Assembly (NCBI GenBank): GCA_018340375.1
Contig: JAFFJZ010000001.1
Span: 34,216,001 to 34,280,000 of the forward strand
Length of the DNA: 64,000 bases
Direction of reading: 5' to 3'
From: Gonatopus flavifemur
Taxonomy: Eukaryota; Arthropoda; Insecta; Hymenoptera; Dryinidae
Shown: positions 1 to 12,228 of the stretch, one piece after another
Position numbering within the stretch: the stretch's first letter is position 1
Layout of the letters: each line of letters begins with the position of its first letter
Program-made: the position numbers and the translations under genes
The notes under the pieces: model-generated
What the model was told of the DNA's origin: nothing
The model's input: only the letters and a program-made list of their open reading frames with translations
The model's database searches: none

Positions 1-6
1 AAAACG

Positions 7-168
7 AGGATCGCTGAAAAATATTCGTAGTAAGTCTACTAAAAATTCGTAGTCGATCGATTAACAATTGACAGTTTCACTGTGAAAAATACCAATGAAA
101 CTATCAACTGGTAATATTTTGACTACGAATTTTTGGTAGACTCACTACGAATATTTTTCAGGGATCCT
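7..168. mobile_element. Short hairpin MITE
   Basis: Arms 7-54 and 121-168 are nearly perfect inverted copies (AGGATC, CTGAAAAATATTCGTAGT, GACTACGAATTTTTGGTAGA), and the centre also folds (CAGTTTCACTG with CAATGAAACT). It is non-coding, and almost the whole unit is one palindrome. Confidence 0.65.
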
Positions 169-244
169 TTTTTCCCTGAATTGACAGTCATTTTTCCAAA
201 CGTTGATAAATTCTTTCTAAATATTAATAAAAATCATATTCCAA

Positions 245-395
245 GTATTAGAATCTACTCTGAGGGCAGTACATCTTCCTCTTAATATCAGTGGTAATTC
301 TTTTAACGTTCAGAGGCACTCCCACATCAATCCTCTAAAACTCAGAGGAATATGTACTGGCCTCATATTTTAGAAGAATATTCTTAATCCTCGTA
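245..395. repeat. Imperfect inverted repeat (CAGTACAT...TTCCTC)
   Basis: CAGTACATCTTCCTCTTA near 267 is mirrored by CTCAGAGGAATATGTACTGG near 340-360. It directly adjoins the next element, so it may be the flank into which that element was inserted. Confidence 0.35.
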
Positions 396-667
396 CTCTC
401 TAAAATCTTTGGAGTGAGATTTCACTCTTTAGCCAGCCAGAAGTGAGCCAGTCGAATTTTCAAGTGAAATTTCCACTCTTTTAGATTGATATTCTAAGGT
501 TTGAGGTTAGAAACTCACAACCACTCCGATTTTAGAGTGAATTTTTCACTCTAAAAGAGTGAGAGGTTACTCGAAACGAGTGAAAAGTCCACTCGAAGCG
601 GACAGGCTCACTTCTGACATTTAGTGGAGTGAAACGTGCGATTTTTCACTCTTCCAGATTTAGAGAG
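396..667. mobile_element. GAGTG/CACTC word MITE, copy 1
   Basis: A 272-bp unit with ends CTCTCTAAAATCT and AGATTTAGAGAG. The interior is dense in CACTC and GAGTG words forming nested hairpins. Closely similar units lie at 56176-56446 and 21424-21690, both inverted relative to this copy, sharing GGTTTGAGGTTAGAAACTC. No coding sequence. Confidence 0.65.
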
Positions 668-1374
668 TATACGATTTTTTCAGTGTTGAATCGTATACTT
701 ATGAATTTTATGCATTTTGATTCAAAACATACCACCCATTCTGAGATTATTCATATAAAATTTGAGGAGAGTGTGAACAATCCCCGTTCGGAAAAACATG
801 ACGCAGATCAGGACGATGATCATCGATAAGTCTTTCAAACAATAAAAAGAATGTTATTGGACGTTTAGATTACGACCACGTTAGATTCATTAGGAATGCA
901 TTGAGGATTCTGTGGAACTTGTCCAGTATCAATTCAAAATGAATATTTCATTCAGACGTTTTATTTGAGCGAAAATGAGATCGCGAGGTGCCATTCAGCG
1001 TTTTCAAAGCTATATAAGGATCATGATCCGTGACAAGGATCTCTATACAAATCAATTACAATAATGTTAATTTATCTTAATGTTGTGATTTCAATTCTAT
1101 TTTCTTTTTGTACCTATTCGATTCTTTCGGATATTGCATGCAACGTTGTGATCTGAGATATATTGAATATCGCTTTCCTGTTTTTTGAGTTTTACCTAAT
1201 TTTAGAAAAGACAAATAGAATATATTCATCAAAGCTATTATTGTGAATGATTGTCTTGGAATGATGGATGTCTTCATAGTTTTTGAAGAGCATCGGGTAT
1301 GGAATTGATTGTTTTAAAGTGAAGCTGATTCAATAAATTATGTGCAAGTCAATTACATTGTCCAAGTGTGCATT
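668..1374. other. No gene seen
   Basis: AT-rich DNA with only short chance frames. No repeat that I can match elsewhere in the window. Confidence 0.5.
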
Positions 1375-1960
1375 AACGGCGGGCCCAATCTAAGCCCAGG
1401 GTGGGTTCGCATGCTGCCCAACGTGGTGCCAAGTTTGGAACATCGTTCCCAGCTTGGCTGTATTGCTTTGCCCGAGGATTGGCAATAGAAACACCATGTG
1501 CCCAGCATGAACCCAGACTAGGCAATCAATACTGCCTCTTCCTTTTTTTTTGAAATTGGAAAATTGTTCTGAATTCTACCCCAGCGGGCATGAATTTCAG
1601 CCCCACTTTAGCCCAGTCTTGGGCCTAGCGTTGAGCTCCATCGTGCCTATATGGGCCCAAAACTGGACCAAACTGGGACGAAAATCCATACACGCTCAGG
1701 ATTGTACACACACGCTCGGGATATATATTCACCTCAATCTTGGCCCAACGCTGGTCCAAATTGGAGCCAAGTTCAAATGTGCTCGCCCTAAGATTCATTA
1801 TTTCCATTTTTCACCAACCATAGTGGTATGGGAAAGCATAACATGGCCAAGATTGAGCCAACATGAGCCCCATCGTCATTCCCCAATACTGGGTTAAAGA
1901 GGATGGACCAAGTTTAGGGCCCATTGTCATTATAGGCAATACACGCTTGGGTGGTATAAT
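1375..1960. repeat. CCAA/TTGG word repeat region
   Basis: A GC-richer stretch built from imperfect copies of words such as GGCCCAA, TTGGGC, CCAACG and GCCAAG in both orientations. Open frames here are by-products of the repeat. Similar word use occurs at 30560-30960 and 31250-31520. Confidence 0.45.
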
Positions 1961-2991
1961 CGGTGATTTTTCAAACCAAAGACTCTCCAGAATTTCGAAG
2001 AAAAAATATGATTCTGTCTTATTCATCCGATTCTTCTAAAAGAGTAAGGACTAACTCTGGTAGAAATTTGTCCGGGCGTCCCATCCACCATCCCCGTACT
2101 AGATGGGACTGACGTGCGGGTAACTGGATATCATATTTCAGCCAATTTGACCATAGTCCCCAAACATTTAGTTGGTTCATGTAGATTTTTCATTCGTCAA
2201 CTGATCGTCCAGTAACATTGACAGTCCATCAACACGGTCAGAGAAATAAAAGGAAGACCCAACGTTTCAATTTGTCACTCAGGATTATTTTATGGAAATA
2301 AATTCAAAAGCAACGTTCTTGACTGGAGATTACACGTCAAAATACATTGTTACCTTATTCATAGGTGTGATTTTACAGAAAATACATGATTTCACATTTC
2401 TACTTACCAATTGCAACAATATTCTAGCAATTCCCTGAGACATCTGGATGCGCACAGGCTAGAAAGTGTGTTACAAAACTGGCTAGAAACCAACCTCACA
2501 TCTGGGAAAACTAGCGGGGGCCCATCTAATTCCTCAATCATAATTTCTACTGGGGAAAGTTTGGGAAAAACGTCTGAGGTTTGGTGAATAACGCTATTAC
2601 GAAGGTATCTGCACTGTAAAAAGTGTGGCTTAAACTGGCTGCGTCTTAATTTGAAAATGGACTGAAATTTAACCTTCTCCTATTGTGTCGGCGATTGTTT
2701 TTTGTGCTTACTGTACGTTCAAATTCGGCGTCTTTTGGCTGCGTCTTAAATTTAGGCATGAAAGAATCCAAATTAAAAACTTTGTTTTTACAGTTGTAGA
2801 CCAAGGTGATGGTGTGTCTATGTGCATTTCAGCCTGATTTATTTACAGAAATTGGATAGAGAAGGAAAAAAATATGAACAGAAAATTTTTGGTCGATGTG
2901 TACGTTCTGTGCATCTTCCAAGAATTTGTTCATGGTGAACTTTGTATTATACTTTAACGTGAGTTCTATAATGATCTACTATGAGTATTCC

Positions 2992-3161
2992 AGGCAGCAA
3001 CGCAGCGCTTCAATTGTGCTTGAGACATGCGCTGAAGATTGCAGTTTCATGCGCTTCATTTTTCAGTAAAATTGCATACAGTGGCGCTATATTCAGTGGG
3101 TTTTTGAAGCGATTGCGGCAATGTACAACAAACGTGCATTTGAAGCGCTGCGTTGCTACCT
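2992..3161. mobile_element. MITE with AGGCAGCAACGCAGCG ends
   Basis: A 170-bp unit. The left end AGGCAGCAACGCAGCGCTTC recurs inverted at the right end as AGGTAGCAACGCAGCGCTTC. The interior repeats GCGCT and GCAATTG-like words. No target duplication is evident. Confidence 0.6.
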
Positions 3162-3349
3162 AAGATTAACTGAATCTGTAGGGAAGTGGAACGTTCATGA
3201 AGATTCTGTTCCCCGAAGTTTGCATTATTTTTAAATTTGATTGAACTAGTCGAGAAAGTTATATATTTGTTAAGTTTATACTTTGCAAAGGGTATTATTT
3301 GATGAAGCATTCCTCATAAATAACTTTGCATCAACGTAAATTCATTTGC

Positions 3350-3640
3350 ACAGAGGAAAAAATTTGTTAACCCAATAAATCAAGGCATTAAATACAGAAT
3401 AGTCAATTTTTTGGCTAATCTAGCTGAAAATTTCTAATATTAAGTACAGAACAGCAAACAAATTTTGCTGTAAGGGCAAAAACTTTTTGCTGTCACAGGT
3501 AAAACATCGTTGTCTTAACCAACAAAATCGCTTGGATAGCGAATAGTTCACTGTCACAGCAAAAAATTTGCTATTCTAGCAAAAGGGACCTAGCAAAATT
3601 AGATTTCACTGTCATAGCGAATTTCTTTTTTCTCCGAGTG
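3350..3640. mobile_element. AGCAAA word element, copy 1
   Basis: Ends are CACAGAGGAAAAAA and, inverted, CACTCGGAGAAAAA. The interior repeats AGCAAA and TTTGCT with CAGCAAA and CTGTCACAG. It is the same class as 15930-16158 and 27838-28207. Confidence 0.5.
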
Positions 3641-5499
3641 AAGTCAAAAATGATTTCAACAGTATACCATTCGGTTAATCCAATCACGTGGTCCAAAAAC
3701 CATGATGTTGTTCCGTGCCATTCTCCTAATTTCCGTTTATATCAAGCAGCACAGGGACTTTACAGCTACTTTTTTCGACTCGACATTATAGCGGTTTTTA
3801 CGCAAATAAGAGTATCCCGTATCTAAAATTCATCAATGATTGTACAATAAGTTATAGAATTCTCCATACGAAAAATCTTCTGTTCGTCGCTGAAGGTTTA
3901 TCTTATGATTGAAAAGCTCTTTATATCTAGGATACAAATAACGTAATTAATCGTTTCTGTCATCGAGGTGACTATTTTGATTTTTCTCTAGGTATAGATA
4001 TGATACACATACGAGGAATGTCATAAAGATTGTTTGTCGCCAACAAGTCGCGCGTGCTTCTCATCGTTTCATTTTTCATTCATTCTCGTTCAATCGATAA
4101 ATACTCTACCTCTAGTATATAGGCAAAGATTATGTACTTACCCATTTGATACGTTTGTTGAAACGTTACATGCGGTAAAGGAACTTTGGAGATCTTCTTT
4201 GATTTGAATTATGAAGTCAAAACTATAAATTCGAGGAATCATTCAATGATGTAGGGAAAACTTTGATCGATAAAATTTTTGAATAGAAAGAAACGATTTG
4301 TTTTCACTTGGATTCAACATTAAAGAAAATATGTTCTTCATATAAATTCATTATTCAGACATGGTTAAATCGATGGATGTGTGAACAGACATATTGTTGG
4401 TATTATGCGATTCTAGGAATAGTACAAATGGTAGTGTTTCAAACACACTTAATTCTGGTTAAAGCTGAGAAATCTTAAAATAGTGTAGGTCTAACTATGC
4501 GTGACTGCTATACTTCTGAATGTGCGCGTAGAAGTATGTGTGTATGAATTCATAGATAACATCTGGCATTCTACTTGCAAGTATAATATAATTCATTCGA
4601 CTGAAGAATGGGATGTATATTTTTTTGTGTGGATTTATAAAGCTCTTAGGATTTTTGTCTTTTAATCGTGAAGTTTTACTTCTCTTGTTTCAACTCAAAT
4701 ATAATTAGATTTCCAATCTTGGATAATTAAATGAGTGTTTAATTTTCACACTCAGGCTACGAGAATATGAAATTCAAGAAATTTTTCGTAGATTCACGCA
4801 TAAATAATGAATTGTAGTGAAAGAAGGAGCTGGAAATAGTCAACTTTTGCGAATATCTTTGAAGATTCATTTCAAATAAATCCATCCATCAATCACTTTT
4901 ATGAAAATTTCGCCTAGTTATAATTTTGTTTCGACTGTAGTTATATTTGAGTTGTCAACAAGTTGATTAATGATCATGCGCAGCATGAATTTCAACTTCC
5001 AATTACACGGATCTTTCTTCAATTAGACCTTATATTCATTATGCGAGGAAAATTTACGAGAATTCATTGGTTTCTCATTCGTAATATTCAATGGTGAGAA
5101 ACATTGAACAGTAAATTATTTTTCTATGATCTTATCCGAAAAAGAGGCACAATTCGCATATGCTCATTTTAGGTTGAACTTCAGAACGTCGTTTGGTAGA
5201 TCTAATTTATTGAACAATAATAATAATGACGATCCTTACAATTAAAGTTTTACTTTTGAAACAAAGGACCGATGGGGAATCTCCTGTTATTTTAACAAAT
5301 ACCACACACTTCACCTACTTCCCTTTTCTTCCTTCAAAAATTCACTTTTTTCTCCTCAAGCTAGAGAAAAACAATCCTTCCATCCCAGACCGCATGAATT
5401 TTATTCTGTTCGATATCCGACAATTATCACACGGGACTGTGTTTGAATTTTTCTAAATTTCTGTATGAGACAACTTTTAGTCTCAGTTATTCTTCTATA
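3641..5499. other. No gene seen
   Basis: About 1.9 kb of AT-rich, apparently single-copy DNA. The frames are short and lack familiar motifs. It may be intergenic or intronic. Confidence 0.5.
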
Positions 5500-6546
5500 C
5501 ACTGAGAGAAATAAATCTCAAATATTTTCTTGATTAAGAGGAGGTTCTCATCTATCGACCCCAAAATAAGGTGATTTTCTCGAATTTTTTTTTTTTTTCA
5601 TGTAAGAAAGTAGGGGAGACCGGGGCTAAAAGTAACAGAGGTAAGTTGTAACACAGACTACAAGTTTCATATTTTCTAACGAGTAAAGTTCACCCTTCGT
5701 AAAATGATTATTTAGTCGCTGGAAGAGTATTTTATAAAGCGCACACATGATCCAATAAGAGATACTACAGTAATAGACCATGTCAAAAACTCACTCCTGC
5801 TACAACTAGCCCCTGTCTTCCCTAAATAAAGAATTCGGGGGTTTTCACAATTGGTAATTGAGTCTTTAAGTATTGTACATAAAACAATTTTTTTCAGTAA
5901 AAAATAATGCCATGGGAATTGTTGATGCGTATTGAAACATGACCACCTAAAAACAATGTTCAAACGGGTGCCACTATAGCACTTACAAAAATTATCAGAA
6001 ATCAAAAATTCAAAAATTTGTATGAAATACATTATATTTGTTGGAGGATGTACCAATAAAACCGACGAAAAGTCCAAAATTAAAAGAACGACCGACATGC
6101 AAACTTTCGGTAGCGTTTTTTCACCTTTTTCTCGCTTTTTGAAGACTATAAGTGCTATAAAAATCCTCCAATAAATTCAATCAGCTTCGAAATAAAAAAA
6201 AAAAGAGCGATCCGTTCAGTAGTTTTTGAGATATCGTAGAACCAAACCTGAAAAACGCATTTAAACTTTCGGGATACGGATCCTTCAACTTGAGGAAATT
6301 GTTTTCATGTACTTTTTAATCGAGTTATTAATTTACGTCCTTCTTAAGAAAAAAGAATTCGAGAAAATCACCTTATTTCGGAATTCGCGTGATGAGAATC
6401 TCTCCTCAAAGAAAACTTTCTTTGAACAAATGAAAAACATTTTCTCAATTTGAAGTTATGTAGCGTTACGTGAAGAAAATTTGTTTACATCAAAGCAACA
6501 GTTCATCGAGATAAGGGAACGAGAAAATATGTTCTTTCTCTCAGTG
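5500..6546. mobile_element. 1-kb TIR element, CACTGAGAGAAA ends
   Basis: The left end CACTGAGAGAAATA recurs inverted at 6532-6546. Further in, the segment AATAAGGTGATTTTCTCGAA at about 5569 and its inverse at about 6356-6376 form a second pair of arms with GAG.TTCTCATC. A TA precedes the left end. The interior (5600-6345) includes GGGGAGACCGGGGCTAAAAG and no recognisable gene. Confidence 0.5.
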
Positions 6547-7055
6547 GATCTTCGATTCTTATCCTCGTTCTCCTGTGGTGCAGAGAAATAACGCACGCAC
6601 GTCCCAGACAATTCCATCACCAGAAAATTTGCTTCGAAAATCCAAAAGTCATTCAGCACAATAACGCAAAGTCCGTTTCTTATTCACATTCGCTCTGCTT
6701 CCTCTTCTCCGTCATTGTTGCCTCTTGCGAGAGATCATTCATGGACCATAGTGCGGTTTTCCGCTCGCTTTCGCGCTGGGAGTTATCTGGAATGGTATAT
6801 CAATAAAAAAATTCACGTGCAAGGCAGCTATCGATTGCAAACATCTCAATTCGAAATATTGCGAAAAAACGTTGTGCCGACGTAGTTTTCCTGCTTATCT
6901 ACATTACGTCTCTCGATATCCGCGTCCCCCACATGTATCCGCGTGTAGTCCAAGAAAATGTAATATAAATATCAGTAGTTTTATTGTACGGAGCTTGCAC
7001 AAATTTACAGGTTCATTCAAATGTCATCATAGTCTCTTTTACTGCGATGTATATA

Positions 7056-7297
7056 CACTGTTAAAAATTTCTTGAATTTTAATGCACTCTTAATGTACCA
7101 GTGTACATGAAATTTCAACTTGAAGGTACATTAAATGATATTCAAGTATTATTACATCAATTTTCAAACCATGTACATTAAATTTAATGTATGTAGACTT
7201 GAAATTTGTGGAACCAGTACATGAATTTTCAGTTACGTACTTGAAAAAAACTTCCAGTAGATTTACATTAAAATTCATGCGGAAATTTTTAACAGTG
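7056..7297. mobile_element. TA-target MITE, CACTGTTAAAAATTT ends
   Basis: A 242-bp unit with a 15-bp perfect TIR and TA duplications (7054-7055 and 7298-7299). The interior repeats GTACAT and ACATTAAA words in both orientations. The TA target and CACTGT end suggest a Tc1/mariner-type helper. It shares its end type with 39254-39409 and 25998-26458. Confidence 0.7.
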
Positions 7298-7492
7298 TAT
7301 GTGTTCAAAACCGGTAGTAACTTTTTAAAAGTTTTAAAAGTAGTATTGAATGTAGTGAATATTCCAATGACTTAGTCGCTTGAACATTTGAATACATTGG
7401 AAAAAAAAGACATGTGGATTTGCGGTGTTCAAAAGAATTCCTCAAATGAACAAAGAATGTGGATCAGAACGCGTTTCATCATAAAATTCTTG

Positions 7493-7727
7493 AACAATTT
7501 CATACAGGAAAAATAATTTAGTTGGTGGCTAGCACGAACACGGACAACCATTAAATTAGCTCCTGTAGATAAATCTTATTTATGACAGTGAAAAAATGTG
7601 CATTTTGAACTCATTTATTTTCCGTCATAACTAAAATTTAGCTGCAGGAGCTAATTTAATGGCTGTCCGGGTCCGTGCTAGCCACTTGGCTTCTGCAGAT
7701 AAATTATTCTTTCCGTATGAAATTGTT
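7493..7727. mobile_element. Palindromic element with about 90-bp arms
   Basis: The arms match over AACAATTTCATACAGGAAAA, GTGGCTAGCACG and ATTAAATTAGCTCCTG, inverted at the right in GAGCTAATTTAATGGC and CCGTGCTAGCCAC. The loop is only about 60 bases. No coding sequence. Confidence 0.65.
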
Positions 7728-9120
7728 TTCTTGTATGTATACATTGAATTGTCAAACGGTCGGTCGCGTCTTCAATGTATCATGCAAACATTGTATACGG
7801 ATGCATCGAAACAGATTTAGAAAATTGAAATTTTGTTGACTGAATACTTGTGAGCATGGTATGCTCGCATGCATGTATTGTATACATACGTTTGACTGCT
7901 ATTACTCGCAATTACCACCAGGTGAATCCTATCAAAAGTGACGACAAGTGTACGATGCGCATCCGATCTACCTCGAGCGTTGGCTGTGTACATTTTCGTA
8001 CTTTCATGCTTTTTAACGATGATGAAAACAGACCGCGTATATTTTCAGCATTTCAAGGAAGGGAGCTGAGGAAGATAGAAGTTGTATTAATGTCAATCGT
8101 TTTGATGGACAGAATTGTAAAGTCGGGAGAAAAATAATACAAAGTTAGTTTGCTTTCAAATCTTCATGAAAATTTCTCTTCTTTCGTTGACTTGTTATAG
8201 AAATTTCGGAAGATTCAAAAATTGGAATCGTATGGATTTTTTGTACATATTTAGATACCAATAATTTCAATATTAACCATATCGTGTATGTGATTGTCAT
8301 TTTCATCAGATTGAAGAGTATTAAAAGCCTTGATAACTGGAAAAAATATTCGATCACACGTTATGATTTTTCATACGCAACGATGATCTATTGAATATTT
8401 GCAATTAACATTTCTCGGAACCTCGACGAATGATTTCCCTGGGTCGATACTTATGAATGGATGCATTCAGTTCATCTATTTTATGATATCAAGGTTTGAA
8501 TAATAAAAAAATTCATAGAGTGATAATAATAGAGTATAATGTGTAAAATAAATCAGGGAATGGTATTTGAATCGATGGAAGATTTTGTACTCCGGGTAAA
8601 ATCTTCTACTATTCTCTGAATTCGACTTCTCTTTGGCTCTTTTCCATCTATCACTCATAATTATGAAATACTATTGAATGTGATCTTGCTTTGGCAAAAT
8701 GCATCTCATTTGAATATTTTATGTTAGGGGATGGAATAGTGGTTCATTGTGTTTCTGATTTTGTGAAACAGTGTATATGAGTCTAAGAAGAGAATAAGTA
8801 AAATTCAAAATTAGAATCTTGATTAAAAATTCCCTGGTTACATCGAATTCTTCCAAATGTATTCAATTAAATAGGTAAAAATAAACAATCTTCTGCATAT
8901 TCCAGGGAATACCTCAGATTAGCCATTTGTTTTTGTCTTATTAACTCTGTTGTATTGTAAAGTGTCAGCTAGGAATTTTCTTTTCTAAAAATTTGACCAC
9001 TTCAGGTTTTATTTTGGCCTAGATCATCCCAATTTGACCCAAGAAAGGGCATCAGATTCTCCTCCAATTTACCCTTGACCCTAGTAAAAATGACCCTTAC
9101 GGAAAACCATATACAATTTA
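7728..9120. other. No gene seen
   Basis: AT-rich single-copy-looking DNA before mariner 1. The frame 7850-8137 has no recognisable domain. Confidence 0.5.
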
Positions 9121-9197
9121 TACTACTACTGTGTTCAAAAAATAAAGTGATATAGCAATTATTTTCAAAAATCTTTATTTATTTTCCCAAATCAAGT

Positions 9198-10222
9198 TCA
9201 AAGTAATCCCTCGAATACAATGCACTTATGCGAACGCGTTTTCTAATCTTCGAAAACGTTGTTTGAGTCGTTTTTCCGGATGGCCTTCAGCGCTCTCTCC
9301 GAATCGGCTTGGATCTCCTCTATCGACTCAAAACGCTGTCTCCGGAGCGGTCTTTCGAGTTTGTTGAAAAGCCAGAAGTCGCACGGTGCCAGATCAAGTG
9401 AATACGGTGGTTGTGGAACGATATGGGTCGAGTTTCTTGCAAATGAGTCACGAAGGATTAATGCAGTGTGAGCCGGTGCATTGTCGTGGTGCAAAAACCC
9501 AGACTTGTCTCGCCAGAATTCCGTTTTCCTTACGCGAATAGCTTCACGTAAACGACGCATAACGCTCAAATAATATCCTTCGTTGACAGCTTGACCCGGC
9601 GGGAGGAATTCAAAATGCACAACATCACGATAATCGAAGAAAACGGTCAACATAACCTTGATTTTTCAGCGACTTTGGCGCGGTTTTTTTGGTTTTACCT
9701 CGCTTTTAGCGCGATATTCACTCGATTGATCGGTCGTTTCCGGGTCGTGAGCATAAATCCACATCTCATCTCCCGTAATAATGCGTTTCATCTTGTCCTG
9801 ATAGTCAGAGAGCATTGTTTCACACACATCAACGTGACGATGTGTTCCAGGAAATTCAATGTTTCCGGTACTAATCGAGAGTTGACGCATCTGAGGACCA
9901 AAACACCGTTCAAAATGGTATTGACTGACTCTTCTGAAATGCCAACATGATCAGCAAGATCTCTGATTGTCAATCGACGATTTACGAGCACCAAATCTTT
10001 GATTTTTTGGACGTGAACTTCGTCAGTTGAAGTTGATGGTCGACCGGGACCCTTTTCGTCTTCGACACGTTCTCGACCTTCTTGGAATTCTTTATACCAC
10101 TTGCAAACATTTTTTTTCGACATAGCCTCTTCACCAAAGGCTTTCTGCACCATCCTTAACGAATCAGCAGCAGGAAATTCATTCCGCAAAAAAAACTTCA
10201 ATACAAATCCTTCGCTCAACAA
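9198..10222 (-). pseudogene. Mariner 1 transposase, decayed (DD34D)
   Basis: Three frames read in succession on the minus strand give one mariner transposase. The helix-turn-helix part runs from 10222 (LRNEFPAADSLRMVQKAFG, WYKEFQEGRERVEDE). The middle has ITGDEMWIY, the first Asp. The last part from 9653 has HHDNAPAHTA and PYSLDLAPCDFWLF, with 34 residues between the second and third Asp. Frameshifts lie near 9790-9890 and 9655. A TAG at 9243 replaces a conserved Trp, after which KCIVFEG continues to a stop at 9198. It cannot make a working protein. The ends are degraded: TGTGTTCAAAAAATAAAGTG near 9130 and a weak inverted match near 10286-10312. Confidence 0.88.
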
Positions 10223-10562
10223 ATGCAGACAATATAAAAATCAAAAAATTCACCATCAGCAGCTTACAAAACGAAGCGTATCTCGAACACTAATGAATAT
10301 TTTGATGTGACCCTTGGCACGGATATCAAAGACAGTCTTACTAACCTAAAAATAAGAGCACTTTCTCAAATACATTTGCGCTCAGAGTTTGAATTCAGAT
10401 GCCACCTCACTTTTTGGACACAGTGGTAAGTATCCCAGAAGTTACATTCAACGTGCTTTTACATCGAAATGTCCGCAATTTGATGATGTCAATATGATGG
10501 GATTATGTGATCAAGATATAATTTTCACATCAATTTGCCAAATCCACAGTAAAGATGGACCG

Positions 10563-10707
10563 TCTGGAAAGAATCTATTCTATTTCATACAATTTTTATC
10601 GAATTTCAATCGAAATTACATCAATCTCATTGAAAGTCCAAACATTTTTATATAATTTCGACTGAAATTCGATCAAAATTGTATGAAAGAGAAATGATTC
10701 TTCCTAG
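10563..10707. repeat. Hairpin repeat
   Basis: TCATACAATTTTTATCGAAT near 10588 pairs with ATTCGATCAAAATTGTATGA near 10665. The flanks GGAAAGAATC and GATTCTTCC also pair. A small palindromic unit with no gene. Confidence 0.45.
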
Positions 10708-11274
10708 ATCACCCATTTCTAGTTCACAGTGTAAGGTCCCTGTCGCGATTTGGTGTAAGAAGATTTGGAACGTAACTCCCGTGACACTCATGTTACCGTT
10801 TGCTGATTGGGAATACAACAGAGATGAGATATTTCATTTAAGGACCAAATATATCCTATTTATGGATTTTGTATGGATTATAAGGGTTACATGTGTACCA
10901 TTTAACCGTCATTTACGACTCCCCATTCTCCGATTTTTACCGAAGTGATTGACCACGATATGATTTTTTCTCGTCGATGTCTACAAATTTGAAGTTGTCA
11001 ATTTAAAGAATTGAAGTTGTAGTATATCCATTATTATTATTGCTTCATATCAAGAAACCGATTTTATTGCGTTTATGACATGAAAATATTATATTTCATC
11101 AATACTTAAGGAGTAATATCACTTTGTGGACGGGAAAATTGACGTTATTTTCATAGTGTTACCATGAAGTAAAAAAAAATTATAAATGTTTGGGGTCTTT
11201 TGCATATGAAAGTACTAGTCTTTGGGTACAAAAAACACTTTTCATTCCATTTTTTCAATCCAAAATGGCGGCAT

Positions 11275-11779
11275 CCCGGGAAAAAATCATCAGATCTAAT
11301 CAGATCTGAGCAGATCTAAATCGTCAGATCTGACCAGATCTAAATTTTGGTCAGATCTAAACAGATCTGAGTAGATCTGAATGGATCTAAGTAGATCTGA
11401 ATAGATCTAACTAGATCTAAACAGATCTCACTAGATCTAGACGGTTAATGGTAAATATTGTTAGATCTGATCAGATCTAAACAGTTCTGCGTAAACACGG
11501 AGAAAAAAGATATAAGAATTTTTGCTATTTTTCATGCTAAACCTGAAACAGGAAGGTTTATAGAATCATTTTTCACATGAAAATATGGAGGATTATGAAT
11601 TAATAGCCAAATTTTACAAAGCGTATAGTAAAATTTGACTATTCATTCATAATCTTGACATCTGATAACGGTATGGCAAAAGGTCTTAATTGTAAATCTG
11701 TATATATCGATAATTACATCTAACTGAATGTTGATTCCGCCACATCCAACTTATGAAATTTGATAATTGTTACCAAACG

Positions 11780-11820
<41 letters not shown>

Positions 11821-12228
11821 AATTGAATACTTTTCTTAGTGTGAGTCTTCACCAAATCGCATCTGATCTGCTCAGATCTAATGAGATCTCATCAGATCTG
11901 AGCGGATTTGATCAGATATAGGAGCAGATTCAATCAAATCTGGGTAGATCTAATCAGATCTAGGATCAGATTTGATCAGATCTGAGCAGATCCAGTCAGA
12001 TCTGAACAGATCCAATTAGATCTGAGCAGATCTGGTCAGATATAAGGGAAAATCCAATCAAATATGATTGATCCAATAAAGAGATCTGTTCAGATCTAGT
12101 CAGATCTAGTCATGTATAGGGTTAGATCTAATCAGATCTGATTAACTCAAAAAAAAGATCTGTTCAGATCTGATGAGATCTGATTAGATCTGATCAGATC
12201 CGATTAGATCTAATGATTTTTCCCCGGG
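11275..12228. mobile_element. AGATCT word-array element (10-bp period)
   Basis: A 954-bp insertion inside element A with TIR CCCGGGAAAAAATCAT (inverted right copy CCCGGGGAAAAATCAT). AT flanks both sides. It contains more than 30 copies of AGATCT in two blocks (about 11285-11490 and 11870-12215). Most are separated by exactly four bases, giving a 10-bp period. The middle (11495-11855) is unrelated AT-rich DNA with (AT)15 and a CACGGAGAAAAAAG end, probably a further nested insertion. The intact opposite arm of element A shows the empty site. Confidence 0.75.
11783..11812. repeat. (AT)n microsatellite
   Basis: About 15 AT units followed by GTATGTAT, inside the unrelated middle of the AGATCT element. 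Confidence 0.9.

Noticed and set aside
1550..2026. Frames of 60-115 codons on both strands (Pro/Trp/Gly-rich)
   Set aside because: They follow the CCAA/TTGG word repeat and show no domain.
11285..12215. CRISPR-like array from regularly spaced AGATCT
   Set aside because: The repeat is only 6 bases with 4-base spacers, the context is eukaryotic, and there are no cas genes. It is mobile-element word repetition.
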